The position numbers were made by a program, and so were the translations under genes. A DNA stretch of 50,203 nt, taken from positions 1-50,203 of the forward strand of contig JAJFKA010000026.1 in NCBI GenBank assembly GCA_021773555.1, read 5' to 3'. Under the pieces are notes generated by a model. The model ran no database searches and was not told the origin of the DNA. It saw only the letters and a list, made by a program, of their open reading frames with translations. The stretch is from Gammaproteobacteria bacterium (lineage in GTDB: Bacteria; Pseudomonadota; Gammaproteobacteria; Pseudomonadales; Azotimanducaceae). Below are positions 7,084 to 17,023 of the stretch, piece by piece; within the stretch, counting starts at the first letter, position 1; each line of letters begins with the position of its first letter.

Positions 7084-8895
7084 TCATTCCTGAGGCTTGA
7101 ATCGATCGATAATCTGCTTCAGGATTTCACTGTCCGGCGTACGTTCCAGGGCTTCTTGCCAGATCCTCCCGGCTTCCAGCTTTTCGCCGAGCGCCCACAA
7201 GACCTCTCCCAGATGAGCTGCAACCTCGTCATTCTGGAATAACTCAAGGGCTCGTCGCAGATACTTTTCTGCTTCGGTGAAGTTCTTCAGGCGGTACAAG
7301 ACCCAGCCCATGCTATCAATAAAGGCAGCCTCGTCTGGTTTGATCGCCAGTGCCTTTTCGATCAGTACCAGCGCTTCGTCATGGCGTTCTGTTTGATCTG
7401 TCAGCGAGTAACCGAGTGCATTCAGAGCGTCGGCGTTGTCCGGCTCCAGCACGATAATGGCACGCAGATCACGCTCCAGAATATCCAGCCGATCAAATCT
7501 CTGTCCGGTCATGGCGCGGAAATACAACATGTCCAGGTCTTCGGGATCGGCTCGCACCGCTTCATCAAGCAGTTCAAACACCTCAGTCTGAAATCCGCGT
7601 TCACTCAGCAGCTGCGCCTCGGCCATGATCAACTGCTGGTATCTGGCAGGATTTTCCGCGCGCATGCGCTCAAGGTAGTCCCGTGCCTCCTGCAGACGTC
7701 CCTGATCCACAAGCATCGCCGCAATCCTGGCCTGAGCCGGAATAAACTCGTAGCCGTTGCCAACCTGTTTGTACTCTCGAATCGCCCTGGGGAAATCCTT
7801 GGCTTTCTCGGCAATACTACCCAGGTAAAAATGCGCCTCTCCGGCGCGACGATTCCAGCGCACCATGTCATTTAAATATTTCCTGGCCGCATCATCCTTT
7901 TTTTGCTCCATGGCGATCAGCGCCAGGGCAAACAGGATGTCACCATCGTTGGGAGACTTATCCAGCACCCATTCATACTGGACCCGTGCCGCGTTCAGTT
8001 TTTCTGCCTCGAACAGGAATCGGGCGTAGATCAGACGCAGCCGCCGGTTATCCGGGAGCTCTTTGACCGCCTCACTCAGAAAAACGACCGCATCTTCAGA
8101 CCGATGCAGATCTTTCAACGCATTGACCTTGAGGATAATGACGTTGATGTTTTTGTTTTTCTCGTTTTTCTCGAGCAGTTGGTCAGCCAGTACCAGCGCT
8201 TCCTCCAACTGGCCATTTTGTTCCAGCAACACGGCTTTGGAAAACATCAACTGTTCATCGTCCGGGTAGTCATTGAGCATGCGTGAAATCGCCTGGAGGA
8301 GTGCCTGCCGACTTTGTTCATCCAGATTGGCGGCGCGATAAGCAAAAACATCAAAGTTGGCGAGCCCGCCAAGCCGTTTTACCGCTTCCACATGCAGAAT
8401 TGCGGCTTCCAGGTCGCCGACTTTCATTAGCTGTTCTGCTGCGTGGCGATGCGCATCCAGACTGTCCGGCTCTTCTTCCGCCCAGATCGTGGCAGTAATC
8501 AGTGCTTCACGATTTCGCTTAAGGTAGTGCGCGAGCCTTGTCGCCCTGGCGGCAACCCCGGGATCACGGCTACTGGTGGCGATCTCGACATAACGTTCGA
8601 GTGCTGTTTCATATTCGCCGCGATAGCCTGCAACTTCGGCGACCAGCAATTGGTAGAGCGTTTCTTTCTCGAAAGGCGAGGCCGGGTAATTTTCAGGTCG
8701 TGGACTGGGTTTTGGGAGCGTCGTGACGACCGGAGTCTCGGCTTGTATGTCATCGCCAGCCACGTCCGCTTCGACGGCCGCTTGCTCTGCAGGTGATGTG
8801 CTGGCACACCCGTTTAGCAGGGCAACGGCAAGCAGCAGAGCTGCCAGCTTTTTAGCAGTTGGCTGCAGGATGCTGTGATTTGATCTATTTACCAT
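7084..8895 (-). CDS. TPR-repeat lipoprotein upstream of lolB
   Basis: A 603-residue lipoprotein with signal peptide and lipobox LLNG-C30, a short acidic linker, then tetratricopeptide repeats over most of the rest. Examples are the helical pairs with YEWVLDKSPNDGDILFALAL, AHFYLGSIAEKAKDF and ADALNALGYSLTDQTE. It corresponds to the large TPR protein between hemA and lolB in Pseudomonas-like genomes. Its likely role is as a scaffold at the outer membrane, but its partner is unknown to me. I chose the ATG at 8895 because the signal peptide is then of normal length; 21 extra upstream codons are open but polar. It is divergent from hemA across 252 bases. Confidence 0.85.
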   Translation of the reverse strand: MVNRSNHSILQPTAKKLAALLLAVALLNGCASTSPAEQAAVEADVAGDDIQAETPVVTTLPKPSPRPENYPASPFEKETLYQLLVAEVAGYRGEYETALERYVEIATSSRDPGVAARATRLAHYLKRNREALITATIWAEEEPDSLDAHRHAAEQLMKVGDLEAAILHVEAVKRLGGLANFDVFAYRAANLDEQSRQALLQAISRMLNDYPDDEQLMFSKAVLLEQNGQLEEALVLADQLLEKNEKNKNINVIILKVNALKDLHRSEDAVVFLSEAVKELPDNRRLRLIYARFLFEAEKLNAARVQYEWVLDKSPNDGDILFALALIAMEQKKDDAARKYLNDMVRWNRRAGEAHFYLGSIAEKAKDFPRAIREYKQVGNGYEFIPAQARIAAMLVDQGRLQEARDYLERMRAENPARYQQLIMAEAQLLSERGFQTEVFELLDEAVRADPEDLDMLYFRAMTGQRFDRLDILERDLRAIIVLEPDNADALNALGYSLTDQTERHDEALVLIEKALAIKPDEAAFIDSMGWVLYRLKNFTEAEKYLRRALELFQNDEVAAHLGEVLWALGEKLEAGRIWQEALERTPDSEILKQIIDRFKPQE

Positions 8896-8960
8896 ATCCG
8901 TCCAGATTATCGGCTCTAAAAGCGTTGGTTTGCGCCTGTATTTCACGCCTGAATCCAACG

Positions 8961-8966
8961 TACAAT
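8961..8966 (+). promoter_or_regulatory. Candidate -10 box upstream of hemA
   Basis: TACAAT matches five of six positions of the sigma-70 -10 consensus. It lies in the 252-base gap between the divergent TPR lipoprotein and hemA. The sequence 18 bases upstream, TGTATT, is a poor -35, so the assignment is weak. It would give a leader of about 175 bases. Confidence 0.25.
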
Positions 8967-9147
8967 ACGCACTTTAAATCATTTCCCCTAAAAAGTGAGG
9001 TATTTGCAACGCGATCAGTTCCAGCTTTAGGTTAAGTTCAGTGCAAATGGTTCCATAAACACTGAGTGTCGCGAGCATCTCACCGGGTTCATTATTTTAT
9101 ACAGGCGAGCAAGCCATCCAGCCCACCGGGCACTGGGTGTCATTTTC

Positions 9148-10404
9148 ATGGATTTACTCATTGTTGGCATTAATCACCAGACCGCGCCAGTGGCGTTGCG
9201 CGAAAAGGTCGCATTCACGCCTGACCAGATCGGTCATGCGCTAAACGCGCTCGGGTCACTCGGCGGCATCCGCGAACTGGCGATTCTGTCGACCTGTAAC
9301 CGTACCGAAATAATCTGTGTGACGACTGATCAGAATCCGGAACCGGTGCAGAACTGGCTGGCAGAGTACCACCACCTGCCATTGCACGATCTCGCTCCCA
9401 ACATGTACAGCAAAACCGGGACGGAGGCAGTCGCCCATACCATGCGGGTCGCCGCTGGCCTGGACTCCATGGTGCTCGGTGAACCGCAAATCCTGGGCCA
9501 GGTTAAAGACTGCTTTAATCTGGCCCAGGCTCATGACGCCATGGGTGCCGAGTTAAACAAACTTTCCCAGTCCACATTCAATATCGCCAAACATATCCGT
9601 ACCCACACAGGTATCGGTGAAAACTCAGTGTCGGTGGCATCCACCTCGGTGACCCTGGCATCGCAACTTTTCGCGGATCTGAAAACCTGCAATGCCCTGC
9701 TCATCGGTGCTGGGGAAACTGTGGAGCTCGTAGGCCGGCATCTCAATGCGGCGGGTATCAAAGCGCTGGTTATCGCCAACCGCACACTCGCCAATGCAGA
9801 GTATCTGGCGGCGGAACTGGGCGGGCAGGCGACTGACCTCGCCGGCATCCCCTTTCATCTTATCGACACCGATATCCTGATCGCCTCCACCGCAAGTCAG
9901 CTACCTATTCTTGGAAAAGGTGCGGTCGAGCGAGCCCTGAAACAACGGCGGCATAAACCCATTTTTATGGTTGACCTGGCAGTGCCGAGGGACATCGAGC
10001 CGGAGGTCGGTGAATTGCGTGACGTCTACCTGTACAGCATCGATGACCTGAACCAGATCATCGACACAAACCTCACGGGTCGTGAAGGCGAAGCGGCAAG
10101 AGCTGAAGAAATGATCAGCGACGCCGTTAAACGCTATGTTGACGACCGCCAGTCCCGGCGGGCGGTCAGCGCGCTGGTTCGGTTCCGTCAGAAAAATGAG
10201 GCGTTTAAAACAGCCGAGCTCGATAAGGCAATTCAACGTCTTAAAAATGGAGAGGACCCGGAAGTTCTGCTCAGAGCACTCGCCAACCAGCTCACCAACA
10301 AGATTATTCACACTCCCAGTATTCAACTGAAGCAGGCCGGAAAAGAAGGTCGTCATGATCTGCTCGCCGCGATTGAAGAAGTGTTTCAACTCAGTGACGA
10401 CTAA
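9148..10404 (+). CDS. hemA: Glutamyl-tRNA reductase
   Basis: A 418-residue NADPH-dependent enzyme converting glutamyl-tRNA to glutamate-1-semialdehyde, the first committed step of tetrapyrrole synthesis by the C5 route. Catalytic Cys50 lies in LSTCNRTE, and MRVAAGLDSMVLGEPQILGQVK is the signature helix. LLIGAGETVELVGRHL is the NADPH-binding Rossmann loop, and the C-terminal helices form the dimerisation domain. First gene of a plus-strand operon; prfA starts 12 bases after its stop, as in E. coli and Pseudomonas. Confidence 0.97.
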   Translation: MDLLIVGINHQTAPVALREKVAFTPDQIGHALNALGSLGGIRELAILSTCNRTEIICVTTDQNPEPVQNWLAEYHHLPLHDLAPNMYSKTGTEAVAHTMRVAAGLDSMVLGEPQILGQVKDCFNLAQAHDAMGAELNKLSQSTFNIAKHIRTHTGIGENSVSVASTSVTLASQLFADLKTCNALLIGAGETVELVGRHLNAAGIKALVIANRTLANAEYLAAELGGQATDLAGIPFHLIDTDILIASTASQLPILGKGAVERALKQRRHKPIFMVDLAVPRDIEPEVGELRDVYLYSIDDLNQIIDTNLTGREGEAARAEEMISDAVKRYVDDRQSRRAVSALVRFRQKNEAFKTAELDKAIQRLKNGEDPEVLLRALANQLTNKIIHTPSIQLKQAGKEGRHDLLAAIEEVFQLSDD

Positions 10405-10416
10405 CCGGTAAGCCAC

Positions 10417-11517
10417 ATGCAATCATCACTCACATCAAAACTTGAGCAACTGCTTGAACGCTATGAGGAACTCGGCGCGCTGCTCAGCGATGCGGCGACT
10501 ATCAAAGACCAGAACCTGTTCCGCGGATACTCCCGCGAATATGCCGAAATCGAACCCGTGGTACTCGCCTACCGAAAACATCAATCTGCCACACTGGAGC
10601 TTGGCGAAGCCCAGGTCATGAGCGAAGACAGTGATGCAGAGATCCAGGACATGGCAGCGGAGGAAATCGTCAGGCTCGAAACCGTTCTTGGAAAACTGGA
10701 CAAGGAATTGCAGCGCCTGCTGTTGCCGCGGGACCCTAACGATTCACACAATGTATTCCTTGAGATCAGAGCCGGAACCGGTGGCGATGAAGCAGCAATA
10801 TTCGCCGGTGACCTGTTCCGAATGTACGTTCGCTACGCAGAGACCAATAAGTGGAAGCTCGAAGTGCTGAACGAACGCCTCGGCGAACACGGCGGATACA
10901 AGGAAGTCATCGCACGCATCGAAGGCAAGGGTGTTTACGGAAAGATGAAATTCGAATCCGGCGCTCACAGAGTTCAACGGGTCCCGCAAACAGAATCGCA
11001 AGGGCGCATCCATACATCCGCCTGTACTGTGGCAGTACTACCTGAAATAGAAGATGTCGATGAAATCGCCATCGACAAAAATGACCTTCGCGTCGATACC
11101 TACCGCGCCTCCGGTGCAGGCGGCCAGCACGTCAACAAAACCGACTCTGCCGTGCGCCTGACCCATCTGCCAACCGGAACCGTGGTTGAATGCCAGGATG
11201 AACGTTCCCAGCACAAAAATAAAGCGCGTGCCATGAGTCTTCTCCAGGCAAAACTGCTGGATCAGGCGCAACAGGCCCAGGACAGCGAACAAGCGGATGC
11301 GCGTCGTAACCTCGTGGGTAGCGGTGACCGCTCAGAAAAAATACGCACTTACAATTTTCCCGACGGCAGGGTTACCGACCATCGCATCAATCTGACGCTG
11401 CACCGGCTCGCCCAAACCATGACCGGTGATCTTGCGCCAATCATTGAAAATCTGGTGCAGGAGCACCAGGCGGACCAGTTGCGCTCGCTCGGTCTGGACA
11501 GTGAAGATGCTTCCTGA
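10417..11517 (+). CDS. prfA: Peptide chain release factor 1
   Basis: A 366-residue factor that reads UAA and UAG and triggers peptidyl-tRNA hydrolysis. The GGQ tripeptide is at residues 235-237 ([15 protein letters not shown]). The codon-recognising PxT motif is PQT at 190-192, where E. coli has PAT; it marks RF1 rather than RF2. The last 11 bases overlap prmC, whose product methylates the GGQ glutamine, so factor and modifying enzyme are translationally coupled. Confidence 0.97.
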   Translation: MQSSLTSKLEQLLERYEELGALLSDAATIKDQNLFRGYSREYAEIEPVVLAYRKHQSATLELGEAQVMSEDSDAEIQDMAAEEIVRLETVLGKLDKELQRLLLPRDPNDSHNVFLEIRAGTGGDEAAIFAGDLFRMYVRYAETNKWKLEVLNERLGEHGGYKEVIARIEGKGVYGKMKFESGAHRVQRVPQTESQGRIHTSACTVAVLPEIEDVDEIAIDKNDLRVDTYRASGAGGQHVNKTDSAVRLTHLPTGTVVECQDERSQHKNKARAMSLLQAKLLDQAQQAQDSEQADARRNLVGSGDRSEKIRTYNFPDGRVTDHRINLTLHRLAQTMTGDLAPIIENLVQEHQADQLRSLGLDSEDAS

Positions 11518-12355
11518 ACCGACAGTTCAGGCGCTGCTTGATGCTGCGGGCCAGCGCACCGTTAAGTCCCTGAGCCCTACACTTGATCATCAGCTGCTGC
11601 TGGGTCATTGCCTGGGGAAATCCCGGGCCTGGCTGATCGCACACGGCGAGACACTGGTTGCGGGCGATCACGCGCTGGCGTTTCAGGCATTGCTGCAACG
11701 TCACCAGCAGGGCGAACCGGTCGCCTATCTGATCGGCGTTAAGGCGTTCTGGAATCGGCTGTTCAAAGTCACGCCAGCGACACTGATCCCACGGCCTGAA
11801 ACCGAGTTGCTCATCGAAACCATATTGTCCAGATTTAACAATGAAGCCAGGCTGATGCTGGACCTCGGCACCGGCAGTGGGGTGATTGCCGTGACCATCG
11901 CCGTGGAGCGCCCCGGCTGGCAAATTGTTGCCACAGATATCCATGATGAGACAATCAAGGTAGCGCGAGAAAACGGCCAATATCGATCCAATCTATCATT
12001 ACTACTCGCCGACTGGGGCAGTGCTTTTGCGTCGAACAGCATTGATCTGCTGGTCTGCAACCCGCCTTATATTGCGCAGGGGGATTCACACCTGCCCCAA
12101 CTTAGCCAGGAACCTCGCCGTGCGCTGGTCGCCGGAGACCACGGTTACGCTGATCTTGAGAGGGTTATCAACGATGCGCACCGTATTCTCAAAGACACAG
12201 GATCTCTGTTGCTGGAACATGGTTTCGAACAACAGGACCGAGTCGCGGAACTGCTTCAACACCGCGGATTCACGGCAGAACGGCTGCAGGACCTAAACGG
12301 CACACCGCGCGCAATTCTGGCACATCTCACCACCGGGAGGTCCAGCAATGAATGA
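11507..12355 (+). CDS. prmC: Release factor glutamine methyltransferase
   Basis: A 282-residue SAM-dependent methyltransferase that N5-methylates the GGQ glutamine of release factors. [15 protein letters not shown] is the SAM-binding motif I, and NPPY at 185-188 is the amide-methylating signature. The N-terminal helical domain (about 1-80) binds the release factor, and [11 protein letters not shown] is also conserved. The ATG inside the end of prfA with GTGAAG upstream gives normal family length; an earlier in-frame start adds 27 residues translated from prfA sequence and is rejected. It overlaps moeB by eight bases. Confidence 0.95.
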   Translation: MLPEPTVQALLDAAGQRTVKSLSPTLDHQLLLGHCLGKSRAWLIAHGETLVAGDHALAFQALLQRHQQGEPVAYLIGVKAFWNRLFKVTPATLIPRPETELLIETILSRFNNEARLMLDLGTGSGVIAVTIAVERPGWQIVATDIHDETIKVARENGQYRSNLSLLLADWGSAFASNSIDLLVCNPPYIAQGDSHLPQLSQEPRRALVAGDHGYADLERVINDAHRILKDTGSLLLEHGFEQQDRVAELLQHRGFTAERLQDLNGTPRAILAHLTTGRSSNE

Positions 12356-13094
12356 CGACGCGCTGCTCCGTTACAGCCGGCAGATTATGCTGCCGGAGAT
12401 TGAAATTGCCGGGCAGGAAAAATTGCTCAGCGCAAGAGTACTCATTGCCGGCCTCGGCGGACTAGGCAGTCCTGTTGCACTGTATCTTGCGGCTGCCGGA
12501 GTCGGGCACCTGGTGCTGGCTGACTTTGATGTTGTTGACCTCAGCAATTTGCAGCGCCAGATCGCTCACAGCACAGATCGAATTGGTCAACTGAAAGCCG
12601 ACTCTGCCGCAGAATCCATCCACGCCATCAATCCCGGAACAAGACTTGAGACGATCACGACACGGCTTGACCATGAATCGCTGCGGGAACAGATTGCAGC
12701 CTGTGACCTGGTGGTCGATTGCACTGACAACTTCACCACCCGGTTCGAGATAAACGACTTTTGTGTCGCGACCAGGACGCCACTGGTATCAGGCGCGGCG
12801 ATTCGCCTGGAGGGTCAGGTATTAACTTACGATCCGTCCGATCCGGCGTCTCCCTGCTATCGCTGCTTGTACCAGGATGCGACGGAAGGGGCATTGAACT
12901 GTGCCGAAAATGGGGTCGCGGCGCCGGTCGTTGGTATGATCGGGACGATACAGGCGATGGAAGCGCTTAAGCTGCTGGCAGGATTCGGTCAATCTCTTTC
13001 TGGATACTTGCTGGCGCTTGACGCCAAGAGTATGGACTGGCGAAAACTCAAACTGACCCGAAATCCCGACTGTAAATCCTGTGGTGGCTTGTGA
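12348..13094 (+). CDS. moeB: MoeB/ThiF-family sulfur-carrier adenylyltransferase
   Basis: A 248-residue E1-like enzyme that adenylates the C-terminal glycine of a small sulfur carrier (MoaD or ThiS). The nucleotide loop GLGGLG is at 35-40, DFDVVDLSNLQRQ binds ATP and magnesium, and DCTDNFTTRF is conserved. Zinc is expected at C170/C173 and C242/C245, and C185 is the candidate cysteine in the flexible loop. There is no C-terminal rhodanese domain. The hemA-prfA-prmC-moeB order supports MoeB, but ThiF cannot be excluded by sequence alone. It converges on lipA with only seven bases between. Confidence 0.88.
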   Translation: MNDDALLRYSRQIMLPEIEIAGQEKLLSARVLIAGLGGLGSPVALYLAAAGVGHLVLADFDVVDLSNLQRQIAHSTDRIGQLKADSAAESIHAINPGTRLETITTRLDHESLREQIAACDLVVDCTDNFTTRFEINDFCVATRTPLVSGAAIRLEGQVLTYDPSDPASPCYRCLYQDATEGALNCAENGVAAPVVGMIGTIQAMEALKLLAGFGQSLSGYLLALDAKSMDWRKLKLTRNPDCKSCGGL

Positions 13095-13101
13095 GTATTG
13101 G

Positions 13102-14061
13102 CTAGTGAAAGTCACCGCTGGCCTGTAAATCCGCGTGGTAAGAGGATCTGACCAGCGGTCCGCTGGCCACATGGGTAAATCCCATTTGTTTGCCCAACTG
13201 CCCCAACTCTGTAAACTCGTCAGGGTGAACAAACCGGCTAACCGGCAAATGATTTTTACTCGGTTGCAGATATTGTCCAAGTGTTAGCATATCGACATCA
13301 TGTGCTACCAGATCTGCCATTACCTGCTTCACTTCATCCAGGGATTCACCCAGGCCCAGCATCAGACCCGACTTGGTCGTTACCTCAGGAACCAGTGCCT
13401 TGTATCGTTTCAACAATTGCAGCGACCAATCGTAGTCAGCTCCCGGGCGAACCGATCGGTACAAACCCGGGACGGATTCGAGATTATGATTGAAAACATC
13501 CGGTGGAGTTTCACCCAAAATTTCCAGCGCAATTTCCATCCGGCCGCGAAAATCCGGTACCAGCACTTCCAGACGGGTTGCCGGATTCAGGCGCCGGATT
13601 TCCCGGATACAATCTGCAAAATGTCCTGCACCGCTATCTTTTAAATCGTCCCTGTCCACTGATGTCACAACGACATACTTGAGACCAAGCTCAGCTACTG
13701 CCTCGGCCAGCTGCCGGGGCTCGTTCGGGTCCAGAGGGTTTGGTTTTCCATGGGCAACATCACAAAAAGGACACCGCCGTGTGCAGATCTCGCCCATGAC
13801 CATAAAGGTCGCGGTGCCGTGAGAGAAGCATTCGGGCAGATTCGGGCAGCTTGCCTCCTCGCAAACCGAGGCGAGTTTCCGAGTCCGCAGTATTGACTTG
13901 ATGCGCTTGATCTCGGGGCCAGCCGGAATACGCACACGAATCCAGTCTGGTTTCCGCGGTAGTACATCCGTCGGGATTACCTTCACCGGAATACGGCGAA
14001 CCTTTTCCGCACCGCGAAGTTTTTCACCCTGGACCAGTCGATTTCTTTTCTTGGATTCCAT
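13102..14061 (-). CDS. lipA: Lipoyl synthase
   Basis: A 319-residue radical-SAM enzyme inserting two sulfurs into protein-bound octanoyl groups. The auxiliary cluster cysteines are C67, C72 and C78, and the radical-SAM CxxxCxxC cysteines are C93, C97 and C100. The C-terminal RSSYHA contains the serine that ligates the auxiliary cluster. I start at the ATG giving a length close to E. coli LipA; a TTG four codons earlier is less likely. It lies 24 bases after lipB, which makes its substrate. Confidence 0.97.
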   Translation of the reverse strand: MESKKRNRLVQGEKLRGAEKVRRIPVKVIPTDVLPRKPDWIRVRIPAGPEIKRIKSILRTRKLASVCEEASCPNLPECFSHGTATFMVMGEICTRRCPFCDVAHGKPNPLDPNEPRQLAEAVAELGLKYVVVTSVDRDDLKDSGAGHFADCIREIRRLNPATRLEVLVPDFRGRMEIALEILGETPPDVFNHNLESVPGLYRSVRPGADYDWSLQLLKRYKALVPEVTTKSGLMLGLGESLDEVKQVMADLVAHDVDMLTLGQYLQPSKNHLPVSRFVHPDEFTELGQLGKQMGFTHVASGPLVRSSYHADLQASGDFH

Positions 14062-14085
14062 GCTTAACGCCAACTGTTGAGCCGC

Positions 14086-14712
14086 TCAAGGAGTCGAATC
14101 ATACCTGAACTGGCGACGCAAATGGGCTTCGAGATGCCTCGCAACAGACTCAAGATCATGGTCAATACCGAGTTGGCGCATATCCGTGACCGACAAACCT
14201 GGATACCCGCAAGGATTAATCCGGGAAAAAGGTGTCAGGTCCATGTCCACATTCAGGCTCAGTCCGTGATACGTGCGTCCGCGCCGTATCCGCAAACCGA
14301 GTGCGGCGATCTTGGCATCTTCCACATAAACACCCGGGGCACCGCGTTTGGCCTGAGCTTCGATACCCTCATCCCGCAGCAATGAAATCACCGCCTGCTC
14401 AATTCCTTCAACCAGCGCCCGAACACCGAGATGCCTGCGTTTGATATCCATCAACAGATAAACAACCAGTTGTCCTGGCCCATGAAACGTCACCTGACCG
14501 CCGCGATCTGACTGCACCACCGCGATGTCGCCCGGATCAAGCAGATGCTCAGGCTTACCTGCCTGACCCTGGGTGAACACCGAATGGTGTTGCAGGAACC
14601 AGAATTCATCCACCGTTGATTCATCGCGCGAATCGGTAAATGCACGCATCGCCGCCAGACTATCCTCGTACCGGGTCAAGCCAGGATATCTGACGATCAG
14701 GTTATGTTTCAT
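14086..14712 (-). CDS. lipB: Octanoyl-[acyl-carrier-protein] transferase
   Basis: A 208-residue cytosolic transferase moving octanoate from ACP to lipoyl domains. Catalytic pair K134 (in DAKIAALGL) and C168 (in NPCGYPGL) are present, with the family block [17 protein letters not shown] start at ATG 14712, matching the usual N-terminus ([12 protein letters not shown]); a TTG overlapping the preceding stop is an alternative. It is located between the DUF493 gene and lipA, the standard ybeD-lipB-lipA order. Confidence 0.96.
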   Translation of the reverse strand: MKHNLIVRYPGLTRYEDSLAAMRAFTDSRDESTVDEFWFLQHHSVFTQGQAGKPEHLLDPGDIAVVQSDRGGQVTFHGPGQLVVYLLMDIKRRHLGVRALVEGIEQAVISLLRDEGIEAQAKRGAPGVYVEDAKIAALGLRIRRGRTYHGLSLNVDMDLTPFSRINPCGYPGLSVTDMRQLGIDHDLESVARHLEAHLRRQFRYDSTP

Positions 14713-14723
14713 AGGCGAGACGA

Positions 14724-14996
14724 TCAAAGCACCATTTTAACTGCGCTACACGTTTTTAAATCTTCAAAAAGCGCTTTAAGCTGTGGCTCTCCCGTCGCCC
14801 AGAACTCCAGGGTAATCGCGTGATAGTTACCTTTCCTGGAGGGCCGTTCCGTGACCTTGTCGAGACTTAAAGTGGCGTCATATTGCCGCGCAATTTCCAG
14901 AACCTGTTCAAGAAAGCCCGGCACTGATTCCCCTATCACTTTAATCGGGTAGCTTCGTGGAAATTCAATTACGACATCTGACATTTCCTGCTCCAT
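14724..14996 (-). CDS. ybeD: DUF493 (YbeD-like) protein
   Basis: A 90-residue protein with the YbeD/DUF493 pattern: [14 protein letters not shown] near the start, a central [13 protein letters not shown] and the terminal VKMVL. The fold is an ACT-like ferredoxin sandwich in known members, and the role is unknown, possibly lipoate-related because of its fixed place before lipB. I chose ATG 14996; a second ATG four codons on (14984) has GGAGCAGGAA immediately before it and is possible. The gene follows dacA by 19 bases. Confidence 0.9.
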   Translation of the reverse strand: MEQEMSDVVIEFPRSYPIKVIGESVPGFLEQVLEIARQYDATLSLDKVTERPSRKGNYHAITLEFWATGEPQLKALFEDLKTCSAVKMVL

Positions 14997-15015
14997 GGCA
15001 CTGCGCCTCTGGCAA

Positions 15016-16179
15016 TCAGATCGCGAGGGGATCGCCACCCATGAGCTGCAGAAAGAACAGCACAATGGTGTCCCACAATCGACTGAAGAATCCCGCCTCG
15101 GTGACACCATTTAAGGCCACCAGCGGGCGCGCGGCCACCGTCTTATCGTTCAGGGCAACCGTCAGCTCACCCAGTGATTGCTGATCACTAATCGGTGCAT
15201 GAATCTCCGTCCCAATTTCCATCTGCGCATTCAAATTTTCCCCGGCGCCCCGGGGAATCGTCACCACAATCGGTTTATCCAGACCCAGGTTAACGGACTT
15301 ATGCGATCCGCCCCAGACTCTGACTTTCTTCAACGATTCACCGGCATCGTAGAGCACAACCGTCTCATAATAACGGAAGCCATAGGTCAACAGCTTCTGG
15401 CTCTCCGCTGCCCTTGCCTCCTCTGATTTTGTTCCCATGACCACCGATACCAGCCGCATACCTTCGCGTTCCGCCGAGGCGACCAGGCAGTATCCGGCGG
15501 CTTCCGTGTGTCCCGTTTTGACACCATCGACTGTGCTGTCCCGCCATAACAGTGAGTTCCGATTAGGTTGGCGAATGCTGTTGTAGGTAAAGTACTTCTC
15601 ACTGTAGAGTTTGTAATGTTCAGGGAATCGTTCAATCAAAGCGATTGTCAGCGACGCAAGATCAGCAGCGGTTGTGTAATGACTTTCATCCGGTAAACCC
15701 GTGACATTCATGAAATGCGTGTCCGTCATGCCGAGACGCCCCGCCTGCTGATTCATGACATCCACAAACGCCTCTTCGCTGCCGGCAATATGTTCGGCCA
15801 GGGCGACACTGGCGTCGTTACCGGACTGAATAATCACACCACGTAACAGGTCCATCAGTTTTACCTGGGTTCCTTCCTGGATAAACATGCGCGATCCTTC
15901 CATACGCCATGCCTTGACACTGATGTTCACTTCATCTGCGGTGTCCACCGTGCCTTGATTCACCGCGTCTGCGGCGATAAAACTGGTCATAATCTTGGTC
16001 AGACTCGCAGGCGGCAGCCGCTGCCTGCTGTTGTGCTCGACCAGCACGGTCCCCGTCACTGCGTCAATCAGCAGGTAACCCTCGGCCGCCAGCTGTGGTG
16101 GTGCAGGAATTATCGGATCACTTCCCAGCGTGTTTGACGACACACAGAGCATCGTCAGGGTTAACAGAAATATTCGCAT
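15016..16179 (-). CDS. dacA: D-alanyl-D-alanine carboxypeptidase (PBP5/6 type)
   Basis: A 387-residue periplasmic enzyme trimming the terminal D-Ala of murein pentapeptides. A signal peptide (about 1-19) is followed by the three penicillin-binding motifs: SLTK at 59-62, SGN at 119-121 and KTG at 221-223. The second, all-beta PBP5_C domain spans about 260-350, and the C-terminal helix FFSRLWDTIVLFFLQLM is amphipathic and would anchor it to the inner membrane. I use ATG 16179, since an upstream TTG only lengthens the signal peptide. The neighbours rlpA, mltB, rodA and mrdA all act on cell elongation. Confidence 0.96.
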   Translation of the reverse strand: MRIFLLTLTMLCVSSNTLGSDPIIPAPPQLAAEGYLLIDAVTGTVLVEHNSRQRLPPASLTKIMTSFIAADAVNQGTVDTADEVNISVKAWRMEGSRMFIQEGTQVKLMDLLRGVIIQSGNDASVALAEHIAGSEEAFVDVMNQQAGRLGMTDTHFMNVTGLPDESHYTTAADLASLTIALIERFPEHYKLYSEKYFTYNSIRQPNRNSLLWRDSTVDGVKTGHTEAAGYCLVASAEREGMRLVSVVMGTKSEEARAAESQKLLTYGFRYYETVVLYDAGESLKKVRVWGGSHKSVNLGLDKPIVVTIPRGAGENLNAQMEIGTEIHAPISDQQSLGELTVALNDKTVAARPLVALNGVTEAGFFSRLWDTIVLFFLQLMGGDPLAI

Positions 16180-16270
16180 TGTGTGTTTCGATTCCAAATT
16201 TGAGGCATTTTACATGGTGCCGGCTGGCGATTGCACGTTAACCGATGAAAGCGCTGGCGGAATGGCCGGG

Positions 16271-17023
16271 CTAATTTAGCTCGACCTTGATCGGATCAAG
16301 CGCTGCATCGCTGAGCAACAGCGCTATGCGATGTTCATCAAGTTCCGTCATTATCGGTCCAATCCAGACTTTATGCAGTAAGCCGGATTCAATTTCACTC
16401 TCCAGAATACGTACCTCGGTGCCGTCCTGCCTGCTGTCCAGCAATCCTTCCACCTGGCGCAGCAACGAGCGCGCACCCGCGACCGATGAGAACGCGCCCA
16501 CCTGAAGATAATAGGTACTGCCCGGTGGGCCCGGTACGATGATATCCGGATAGTTCAGTTCGTCCACGGCTTCCACCACAACTGGCGCCGTGCCCTTGTC
16601 GGCAAAACCGAGCGCCAGTGCCGCGCTGTACGACAAGTCGATGACACGATCATCATGAAAGGGACCGCGATCATTAACCCTGACAATCGTTTTGCGACCG
16701 TTATCGAGATTGGTGACACTGACCATGGTCGGCAGCGGCAAGGCCTTGTGCGCCGCGGTCAATTCATACATGTCGTAGATCTCTCCATTTGACGTCGAGC
16801 GACCGTGAAACTTGCTCCCGTACCAGGACGCAATGCCTATCTCCAGGTAGCCCAGACTTTCAGGCATCACAGAATAGCTTTTACCAAACACCGTGTAACG
16901 CTGCGCGGTATTCGGCTCGGCTGGTTCACGCCCGGGACTTGTCGCACACGAGACGATGAATAGTGTGAGTAGCAGAGTGACAGTCCGCGCAACCCCGCTA
17001 TTAAAGATGGCTGGCAACCTCAT
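16271..17023 (-). CDS. rlpA: RlpA-family septal/outer-membrane lipoprotein
   Basis: A 250-residue lipoprotein with lipobox IVS-C26. A double-psi beta-barrel spans about 60-140 (GIASWYGSKFHGRSTSNGE, with VNDRGPF), followed by a C-terminal SPOR domain (YYLQVGAFSS) that binds peptidoglycan lacking stem peptides. RlpA of Pseudomonas is a lytic transglycosylase and E. coli RlpA is not; which applies here is undecided. The start at ATG 17023 lies within the last 23 bases of mltB and gives a normal signal peptide. Confidence 0.93.
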   Translation of the reverse strand: MRLPAIFNSGVARTVTLLLTLFIVSCATSPGREPAEPNTAQRYTVFGKSYSVMPESLGYLEIGIASWYGSKFHGRSTSNGEIYDMYELTAAHKALPLPTMVSVTNLDNGRKTIVRVNDRGPFHDDRVIDLSYSAALALGFADKGTAPVVVEAVDELNYPDIIVPGPPGSTYYLQVGAFSSVAGARSLLRQVEGLLDSRQDGTEVRILESEIESGLLHKVWIGPIMTELDEHRIALLLSDAALDPIKVELN